A DNA stretch of 64,000 nucleotides, from positions 1 through 64,000 of the forward strand of contig JAKZHN010000007.1 in assembly GCA_037179335.1 (NCBI GenBank), in the 5' to 3' direction. This document shows positions 57,376 through 64,000 of this stretch, one piece after another (positions within the stretch are counted from its first letter, which is position 1; each line of letters opens with the position of its first letter). The position numbers were made by a program, and so were the translations under genes. This DNA is from Cyclaneusma minus (taxonomy: Eukaryota; Ascomycota; Leotiomycetes; Marthamycetales; Marthamycetaceae). The notes below the pieces were generated by a model that was not told the origin of the DNA, made no database searches, and saw only the letters and a program-made list of their open reading frames with translations.

Positions 57376-60300
57376 CTACTGCCGCTGTTGGGAGGGTTGG
57401 GGATGATCCACTGCCATATGAATCGACGTGATCTGGGGTTCACTCAGAGGGGGAAGGGTTTCTCTGGCAGGGCTGTTAGAAGACGAGCGAACAGGAGTTT
57501 CTTCTGAGGACCTCACGGGTGTGGTTTCCGGCTCTGCCTCCTCCTCATCCCCCGGGCTTGCTTCCGCGTCCCTAGCTTGTGGAGGTCTTGGTGAGCTATT
57601 GCTGCCACTATTGCTGCCACTACTGCTAGAATCCGAGAACACGGCCGGAAGTTCAGCAGTCGATGGGTTCACACGCTGAAGTATTATCTGGTCTTCGAAG
57701 CCCGATATTGGGCTAATCACTGCGGTGTCATTTGGGACTGCAAAGTCTGTGACAGCGACTCCGGGAATGAGCGACTGAGGTCGCGGTTGCTCGTCCGCTT
57801 CGACATTGCCTCGCTCTCTAGGCCTCAAACCCAGAGACGTCGTATCATCATCCATCTGTGTCACGCTATCGCGCGGAATCGTTGGAAGAGATTCAATATT
57901 GTCATCGAGCCTAACACTACTGCGTTGACGTGTAGGCTGGTGTTGAGGGGAAGACTGGCCGCGAGGGGAAGACTGGCCGCGAGGGGAAGACTGGCCGCGA
58001 GGGGAAGACTGGTCTTGAAGAGAGGACTGGTCTTGAGGAGAAGACTGGTCTTGAGCGGAAGACTGGTCTTGAGGGGAAGACTGGTCTTGAGGGGACGACT
58101 CTCCTTGGCGGGAAGACTCTCCCTCATCACGCAAATATTGGCCTTGACGAGAAGACCGGCCTTGTCGAGAGATCTCGCCCCCATAACGCTGAGATTGGCT
58201 TTGACGAGAAGACTCTCCCCCATAACGCGGAGATTGGCCTTGACGAGAAGACTGGCGTCGACGCACAGACTCTTGGTAGTTTCGCCGCTTCACTGTACCT
58301 ATCTTCTCCCCAGTTTGCGAGACTTCTTTCAATGGAGTTCCCGTGGACCGTTGAAGAGCCCCATCGTCACCCGCAATCCAGGATTTCACGGATTTCCCAG
58401 AGTTCCCCCCACCACTTTTCTGCGACGCAGAATCCGGTACAGAGAGATGATTTGAAGCACCCCCTTGGGCGGGTTCAGGACTGATATTCCTCCATCCATC
58501 CGATGTGAAATGCCTAACATACCATTCAGCAAACAAGAGCTCTCGACCGCTTCGATCTCTATCCCCCTCAATCTGGGCTACAGCATGGCCTGTCGGGCGG
58601 TGTCCGAAGAAGGATACAAGTTGCTCAAATCCACCCTCCTCGCCTTTTTCCCATCGACGCATGATACTGTCTGGCATGATTTCGAGGCCTCTTCGGAAAT
58701 TCTGGACGTTTCCCAGTGATCTGTCAAGCGCGTTGAGGTCTCTGACCCACGCCTCCTGCAGGGGCCAGGGGTAATTGTCTATTGATTCAGCATCGTCCGT
58801 TTCGGCATCGTCGGTAGCTTTGCCTTTCCCTTTGTCCTCAGGCGGGTCTAATCTTTGGCTGTTGGCCCTGATGGTACTACTGTCCCCGCTTCCTGAAGAC
58901 GATCCCGAAGACGATCCTTCACTATGTGGTGGACTATCTGGGTCGGTCCCCAGCCAGACAGTCCATTCCGCTTGACTTCTTGACCCACTAGCCTCGGCTA
59001 CTGGAGCAGTCTCTGGCCTAAGTGGGGAGAGTGTCATTGGTGCGTCTGATTCAGTACGCCTCATAGGCGTCTCTGGCAAAGCCGAATGGGGATGTGCATC
59101 AGGGTTTACCTCGCGTTGCCGATAAAACCACTCCGAGAACAGAATTTCACGTGGAGTGACCGGCTGACGATCCATGTGGTCCATGAGACCTTCAGCTATG
59201 TCGCCGCCATATCTGTTCATCAATCTCTCGAATTCCCTCGACATTGTCCTTCTTAACGGTCTGATAGTTTCAAGTCGCAGTCTCGCGAGTCCCGCTCGGG
59301 ACGGGTCTGCTATCATCGCTTCCGTTATGACCTCCTGAGCATCAAGGAGACTCATCGGCTGAGTTCGGAAATGATTCCGAGAGAGAAATTCGACAGAAAT
59401 CGCGAAATCTACCAAGAAATCCGGAGGTTCTTCGTAATTAACATTATACCACTCGTGGAAATCTGCTTCGAGTTCCGTCAATGGTCCCTCTGGCACAACG
59501 AGAATATTGGTCGCGGTTGGCGTGTGGTAGTACGATGCAGCGAGGATTCTGTCAAATACGTTCACAAAGTGCAGCTGTGCCTGTTGGCTGTCTTCGTGGT
59601 GTTCCCAAGTGCCATCCTCGGAATTGTTGGCCGATGGTGAACCTCCAGCTTCACCCCTCATAGCTGGTGTATAACTCTCAAGCCACCAGCTCATGAACCC
59701 GTCCTGTGAAAGTGGCCCCCCTTGCGTCATGTGCTCAGCAAGAGCCTGGTGGATGGGACTTGCGAAGTAGAAATCAAGGTTCCCGTCGTTGACTCGCACA
59801 TTTGCGAGGTCATAGTCAATTCCTCCTAGAAACTGCGATCCGGACCCATTCAGGATTATTCGTGGTGGTGAACCTGTCCTGGCTTCATATCTGGGCCCGG
59901 AAGATGTAGGCCGAATTGTTTCATCTGAGCGGCGCAGAGGTTGCGGTGGTGAATCACCAGGATTTCCTTCGAGCCTGGGCCCGGAAGTTGTGGGCCGAAT
60001 GGTATCATCTGATCGGCGCAGAGGAGGCTCTTCCGCATGCGCAGTTTCTCTGTTCGCTCGAGAATATTCCACATACCTCCCAAGATTCTCGGTTATTGCC
60101 GCATTTCTGAGTACTTGGGGATCTTCCGAATCACTTGGAATATTCTCAGAACTTGCCAAGTCCCTGAGTACTTGATGATATTCCGAATTACTCGAACCAT
60201 CTCCAGTTACCTGGGAACCCGTTGCTGGCGTCGAAGACTCCGCGCTTCCATTCGAGCTGTTGGCCTGCGGGCTGTCACTCGAAGTATCGACTAACGGTCG

Positions 60301-63300
60301 TCGGGGTGTCTCTTCCAAGGACTCAACAGCTTGAGGGGTAAGAGGCCATGAGAGCCTGGCAGGCCTCACAGGATCCTCCTCTTGTATAGTCGTCGGGATC
60401 GTAGACTGAGGGCTACTCATTGGCCGACCGCCCGAAGGACTACGACCTGAGAGCTCCAGGACACGTACAGGCCGTAATGGGCCAGGTTGCAATACTGGTT
60501 CGGCTCTTGGGGCTCTGGCTACAGACTGTTCGCGAGAATATTGGGGCGATGATTCACGAGAATTCTCCATAGATCTCACGCTGTCCAGCCATGGCTGTAT
60601 AGGACGAGGTTCCGAAGGTCCGGATGTGATATCTCGAAAAGGTTGCCGAGAATTTCTCATCCATAAAACCGAAGAACTATTCGAAGATTCGGGCCTGCTC
60701 GAGGCCTGGGAAGGGGGATGGTTCATGGGGCGAAGCGCTTCGAGGTCCGGGCGTGGGAGAGGCGTTTCCGCTTGCATTGGTTCCGGTTGGTTCACCGGGC
60801 CGGCCACAGGATTCGCCGGAGTAGACCTTTCGGCACAAGATGAAGATGGTATACAAGGAGAACCATCGCGAGGCGAAGATGACCCCCCAGACGAAGACTC
60901 ACCATTATATTGTAGCTTCACACGGGACGCATGAGTTTGTAGCTTCACAAAGGATAACGACCTGACAAGTGCCTCAGGATCCAATGGCTGGTCATGGTGT
61001 GGCTCCCTAGGCTCAGGTACGGGTATGTGATTAATGCTGGGAAGATTGTAACCGGTCGAGACGGGGGAGTTGGCGCCATCCATTGGCGAATTGTGACTGT
61101 TTGGTGCTCGTGAGCCGTAGCCCGAATCAATGGGAACATGCAGCAACCCATGGCTATGAGCAGACTCAAGGCTAGCCGTTGCTCCTTCAAGAAGCTCATC
61201 TGTCGATGCACGCTGGTTCTGCGAGGCCACCAGCTGAGCATGGATTGATTCTGGAGTATTATTTGGAGTAGCGAAGTGGTTTGATGCAAGAGCCAAAGAC
61301 TCAGCCAGGGTTGAGGCCATGCCGTCGGCAAATCCACCCAACTCGGAGGCGTAGTTTCCCGTCCCATTGGCTTGGGCGGAGCCGCTTGCATGAATTTGAA
61401 TTGGATATGTCTCAAGCATTCCCCAATTTTCGAGTACTGGGGGATTATCCAAATTGCTTGGAATATTCGAAGTAACTGGCAGATTGTTGGGTACCAGTAG
61501 TTGAGAATTTCCCAAGTTACTTGGGATATTCGAAGTAACTGGCAAATTGCTGGGTAATTGAGAATTTCCCAAATTCCTTTGAATATTCTCAGGTGCCGTG
61601 GAAGGTCTAGAGGACGTCGAAGGCGGGAAACGGTCCCCCCGGGTCCCGGTCCCGTTGACCAAAGAAGGTTCCCTGCCGCGAGTTGGCGGTCTGCTGTTCT
61701 CAGAGAGTGAGGCGCCAGAGACAGGAGGTAGCCTTTCGCCTGAAGTCGAACTCTCACCATTACTTTCCAGCACAGGAATTGAGTTCCCAGCAGCAACGGT
61801 GTCTCTTCCGTTTCGAGCAGCCTCCTGCGCGCCAGCTCCTCTTCCATCTTTGCTACGAGACGATCGTTTTGATGGGCTCTTAGACGAAGACTTTCGGCGA
61901 GATCCCGTGTGGTTTCTCGCCTGATTTGCCCCCGTTCGAGGGGACCTGGGCCGTGAATCCTCCGACTCTCTTATGCCATCAAGTTCCGGGCTCTGCCTTG
62001 ATGCTCTAGTAGCCGCATCCCTACTTGTACTTGAAGCAGCATCCTGGGTTCCGAAAACGGAGCCCCCTGCAGAATCTCGCCATCTCCCGGTTGGAAAATG
62101 GAACCTGACACGAGCCGCTTTTCGCACTGGTCCTGATGGATTTGACGATCTGGAGCGGCTCAAGATCCTGCCGAGTCCTCGTGGTCGCGAAGACGTTGGA
62201 GACGCTGGCCGGCTCTGAGCGTGGCGCTGTGATTCCTCTTCGCGGGCTCTGCGAGCGTCTTTTTTAACCCCTCGAAGCATTCGTCTCTGATTGGATAGTG
62301 CCTGACGACTGACTGAGTGACCTGTCGACGGCCTACGTGACGGCCCATCTGAGTCTGAAGGCCCGTTTGAGGGACCACCGAACTGCTCTCTCTTGAGCCG
62401 CTTATGCTGTTTGCGGTGTTGGAAAGCGTAGTACTCATTTTCTAGGTTCATTTGCCCACGGCAAAACCAGCACCTAACAGTCGGAATACGCTTGTGTACC
62501 TTGTTCTTGTTCACAATGTGGTTGAGCTTACAAATACCTTCGGGATCCAAACTGTAACTCAACAGACCGTCGAACTTCCTGCGAACGGTAGGATCACCCG
62601 CCAGATGAAACCCGATTTTTCGGCCTACAGCCTGCCAAGCTGTACACAGAATACATCGTCGTCGATTGATGTCATCCCAGTAACCAGTAGGCCGTCTGGT
62701 AACGCGGGGACTATCCATCATTTGGATGTCAATTTGTGCTCGAGACAGTCCTGACTCCATAGTAGCCCACGTAGCGTCACTTCGCAGCCGAGCGTGTTGG
62801 CGAGAAGGCTCGGTTGGAGACTGGGGGGAAGTCTCGTCCTGAGATTCCTTGGAAGTCGCCCCTTCATTTCCTTGCCGAGAGTCTTGATTCGACGGCTCAT
62901 CTGCTGATTCAGGCGGAGGTCGGCTTACAGGCGGCTCGTCGTCTTCCTGACCGATATATTCCCCACGAGTCCCTTCAAGTGCAGTTGCCTTTTCGTAGGC
63001 TTTTTCCCGCCGTTCCTTCAGTGAGAAGGTGCGGCGAGCAAATGCACGGAACTCGTCTATATCCATCGCTGCCCGTTCTGTACTCTGTTGTGGTCTATTG
63101 GTTGACTGAGGATTAGATGGCCCCTCGCCATTGTCGAAGTGTGGTTGTGGCCTATTGATTGGCCGAGGATTAGATGGCCCCTCGCCATTGTCCCAGTGTG
63201 GCTGCATACAGGTTGACCGAGGATGAGATGGCCCCACACCATTTGTCAAGTGTGATAGATCTCGCATTTCGTGGTTCTCGCCTCCTGACATCATCATCAC

Positions 63301-63768
63301 GGTGATGGGAGGTACAGAGATGTTCCAGGGGGAGCCAGCGCAATCGTAGAACCCACACCCATTATCTTGACCCTTGACGCAACTTGAACTGGGGGGAGAC
63401 TTGAGGAGCTTTTGAAGCCAATCTGGGATGTGTGTGAGAGGCGCCAGATATGTAGGACGTGTCGAGTATGGCGCCAACTTGGCAATGGCTTCTTGCCTGA
63501 CAACGTTCACCCGAAGGCCCCACCAGGAATCATCCTTGACCATGGCTCGTAGCTGCTTGGCATGTATCTCCTCCCCGGTGAGCTCTTCGAGTGAGTCTGG
63601 CGCCGTCTTGGTAACGACTTCTTGCTTGACGAATTTCTCCCCAAGGCTCCGCCAGACATCATCATCTGCCATGGCTCGCAGCTTCTCGACCCTTCGATGC
63701 CTTTCCCGTCGCTGTTCCTTGATATGTTTCATTTTGGCTTGGAACTGAGCTGGATCCATGTTGGACAT
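57376..63768 (-). CDS. Giant repeat-rich protein with Cys/His pairs
   Basis: One uninterrupted frame, ATG at 63768, 2130 residues; upstream codons are entered only by a TTG. Most of it is Ser/Pro/Arg/Gln-rich and disordered. Visible order: a duplicated segment near residues 30-90 (KLRAMADDDVWRSLG / QLRAMVKDDSWWGLR); repeats DNGEGPSNPxxxNRPQ near 190-230; a Cys/His region with Cys372, Cys375, Cys433, Cys436, His451 and His455, possibly one or two zinc sites; two LRRSDxTIRPTxSGPR repeats; two related helical blocks around REILFSEWFYRQ (near 1540) and RELLFAEWYVRH (near 1750); and a run of QDQSSP/RGQSSP pentapeptides at about 1886-1942. Two stretches match an intergenic repeat family. I recognise no family. 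Lack of stops over 6.4 kb argues for a real gene, probably lineage-restricted. Confidence 0.68.
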   Translation of the reverse strand: MSNMDPAQFQAKMKHIKEQRRERHRRVEKLRAMADDDVWRSLGEKFVKQEVVTKTAPDSLEELTGEEIHAKQLRAMVKDDSWWGLRVNVVRQEAIAKLAPYSTRPTYLAPLTHIPDWLQKLLKSPPSSSCVKGQDNGCGFYDCAGSPWNISVPPITVMMMSGGENHEMRDLSHLTNGVGPSHPRSTCMQPHWDNGEGPSNPRPINRPQPHFDNGEGPSNPQSTNRPQQSTERAAMDIDEFRAFARRTFSLKERREKAYEKATALEGTRGEYIGQEDDEPPVSRPPPESADEPSNQDSRQGNEGATSKESQDETSPQSPTEPSRQHARLRSDATWATMESGLSRAQIDIQMMDSPRVTRRPTGYWDDINRRRCILCTAWQAVGRKIGFHLAGDPTVRRKFDGLLSYSLDPEGICKLNHIVNKNKVHKRIPTVRCWFCRGQMNLENEYYAFQHRKQHKRLKREQFGGPSNGPSDSDGPSRRPSTGHSVSRQALSNQRRMLRGVKKDARRAREEESQRHAQSRPASPTSSRPRGLGRILSRSRSSNPSGPVRKAARVRFHFPTGRWRDSAGGSVFGTQDAASSTSRDAATRASRQSPELDGIRESEDSRPRSPRTGANQARNHTGSRRKSSSKSPSKRSSRSKDGRGAGAQEAARNGRDTVAAGNSIPVLESNGESSTSGERLPPVSGASLSENSRPPTRGREPSLVNGTGTRGDRFPPSTSSRPSTAPENIQRNLGNSQLPSNLPVTSNIPSNLGNSQLLVPNNLPVTSNIPSNLDNPPVLENWGMLETYPIQIHASGSAQANGTGNYASELGGFADGMASTLAESLALASNHFATPNNTPESIHAQLVASQNQRASTDELLEGATASLESAHSHGLLHVPIDSGYGSRAPNSHNSPMDGANSPVSTGYNLPSINHIPVPEPREPHHDQPLDPEALVRSLSFVKLQTHASRVKLQYNGESSSGGSSSPRDGSPCIPSSSCAERSTPANPVAGPVNQPEPMQAETPLPRPDLEALRPMNHPPSQASSRPESSNSSSVLWMRNSRQPFRDITSGPSEPRPIQPWLDSVRSMENSRESSPQYSREQSVARAPRAEPVLQPGPLRPVRVLELSGRSPSGGRPMSSPQSTIPTTIQEEDPVRPARLSWPLTPQAVESLEETPRRPLVDTSSDSPQANSSNGSAESSTPATGSQVTGDGSSNSEYHQVLRDLASSENIPSDSEDPQVLRNAAITENLGRYVEYSRANRETAHAEEPPLRRSDDTIRPTTSGPRLEGNPGDSPPQPLRRSDETIRPTSSGPRYEARTGSPPRIILNGSGSQFLGGIDYDLANVRVNDGNLDFYFASPIHQALAEHMTQGGPLSQDGFMSWWLESYTPAMRGEAGGSPSANNSEDGTWEHHEDSQQAQLHFVNVFDRILAASYYHTPTATNILVVPEGPLTELEADFHEWYNVNYEEPPDFLVDFAISVEFLSRNHFRTQPMSLLDAQEVITEAMIADPSRAGLARLRLETIRPLRRTMSREFERLMNRYGGDIAEGLMDHMDRQPVTPREILFSEWFYRQREVNPDAHPHSALPETPMRRTESDAPMTLSPLRPETAPVAEASGSRSQAEWTVWLGTDPDSPPHSEGSSSGSSSGSGDSSTIRANSQRLDPPEDKGKGKATDDAETDDAESIDNYPWPLQEAWVRDLNALDRSLGNVQNFRRGLEIMPDSIMRRWEKGEEGGFEQLVSFFGHRPTGHAVAQIEGDRDRSGRELLFAEWYVRHFTSDGWRNISPEPAQGGASNHLSVPDSASQKSGGGNSGKSVKSWIAGDDGALQRSTGTPLKEVSQTGEKIGTVKRRNYQESVRRRQSSRQGQSPRYGGESSRQSQSQRYGGEISRQGRSSRQGQYLRDEGESSRQGESSPQDQSSPQDQSSAQDQSSPQDQSSLQDQSSPRGQSSPRGQSSPRGQSSPQHQPTRQRSSVRLDDNIESLPTIPRDSVTQMDDDTTSLGLRPRERGNVEADEQPRPQSLIPGVAVTDFAVPNDTAVISPISGFEDQIILQRVNPSTAELPAVFSDSSSSGSNSGSNSSPRPPQARDAEASPGDEEEAEPETTPVRSSEETPVRSSSNSPARETLPPLSEPQITSIHMAVDHPQPSQQRQ
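57940..58110 (-). repeat. 15-bp coding tandem repeat (QDQSS)
   Basis: About ten head-to-tail 15-bp units of the type GGAAGACTGGTCTTG, read on the plus strand, encode QDQSSP- or RGQSSP-like pentapeptides within the giant gene. Units differ by a few bases and all keep the frame. Such arrays expand and contract easily, so the length probably varies between strains. Confidence 0.85.
60060..60217 (+). repeat. 18-bp-period repeat, copy D (inside coding frame)
   Basis: Contains AGTACTTGGGGATCTTCC, then AATCACTTGGAATATTC, aligned base for base with the head of intergenic copy C, and further on TCGAACCATCTC, also in C. It lies inside the giant gene, antisense to it, where it encodes a six-residue-period stretch including ENIPSDSEDPQVLRN. 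Confidence 0.75.
61390..61602 (+). repeat. 18-bp-period repeat, copy E (inside coding frame)
   Basis: Contains AGTACTGGGGGATTATCC, then AAATTGCTTGGAATATTC, in the same register as copies C and D, followed by two near-identical sub-units with TTCGAAGTAACTGGCA and the palindrome CCAAGTTACTTGG. On the coding strand it gives two copies of NLPVTSNIPSNL. Confidence 0.78.
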
Positions 63769-64000
63769 ACTGAATGCGGTCCTCAATGCCCCTTTCTCCC
63801 CGTTTCGCTCGACTTCTCTTGTCAATACGCTTTTTAGTACCCCGGGATATACACTCGACAGTGCGATGTCGATGGGTTTGTCTGCGGCTCCATTAGCTTT
63901 GTGCCTAGAGCTCCATCTTGATTGTATTTCTCAGACTTACCGTAGTCTCTGTCCGGAAAAACTTGACAAGCATGGTCTGACATCCACTGGGCGTCCTCTG
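63769..64000. other. Upstream region of the giant gene
   Basis: About 230 bases before the first ATG of the giant gene, cut by the window edge. The promoter or an upstream exon could lie here or beyond. No splice pair is convincing. Confidence 0.45.

Overview
The window is the left end of a chromosome of a filamentous ascomycete (Pezizomycotina; a Dothideomycete is my best guess, not proven). It opens with about 19 copies of CCCTAA. Next comes about 2.4 kb of extremely AT-rich, gene-free subtelomere of the kind left by repeat-induced point mutation (RIP). The rest is GC-balanced, with genes that use short GT-AG introns and give recognisably fungal proteins. Exon joins below were found by eye from splice sites and reading frame. 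Every spliced model closes in frame, but none is tested against RNA.

Layout. 2.8-5.9 kb: a secreted GH55 beta-1,3-glucanase, the first gene from the telomere. 8.3-11.0 kb: a two-membrane-span kelch protein. 12.3-14.2 kb: a secretory Ish1/Msc1-type protein with eight repeat modules. 15.0-15.8 kb: a small mitochondrial-type protein. 16.4-19.0 kb: a disordered protein with PPPL repeats. 20.6-22.6 kb: a ferroportin-type metal exporter. 23.5-23.9 kb: a small basic protein. 27.4-33.7 kb: the calcium channel Cch1. 34.9-37.5 kb (+): a DDT/WHIM-like and PHD-finger chromatin protein. 42.1-43.9 kb (+): a MATA-type HMG-box regulator. 44.8-45.5 kb (+): GINS subunit Psf1. 47.0-50.5 kb (+): a SulP-STAS-cNMP transporter like yeast Vsb1. 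51.2-52.6 kb (+): tRNA-guanine transglycosylase. 53.2-54.3 kb (-): CENP-L/Fta1. 54.6-56.4 kb (-): a GH5 glycosidase. 57.4-63.8 kb (-): a 2130-residue, intronless, repeat-rich protein with Cys/His pairs.

The genes do not form a single pathway or a secondary-metabolite cluster. Most are housekeeping genes (replication, kinetochore, tRNA modification, ion transport) beside cell-wall carbohydrate enzymes and lineage-variable low-complexity proteins. 

The least expected signal is a dispersed, degenerate repeat with a period near 18 bp. Four copies share one register (a head AGTACTTGGGGAT, then CACTTGGAATATTC). Two are intergenic (about 20.4 and 39.5 kb) and two lie inside the 2130-residue reading frame (about 60.1 and 61.4 kb). 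The two intergenic copies also share a 39-bp tail. Other points of interest are twin hairpins with compensating stem bases just after the HMG gene, a stop-free 57-nt intron in the transporter, and a long GC-hairpin-bearing intron in the GH55 gene. I saw no CRISPR array, rRNA, convincing tRNA or intact transposase gene.
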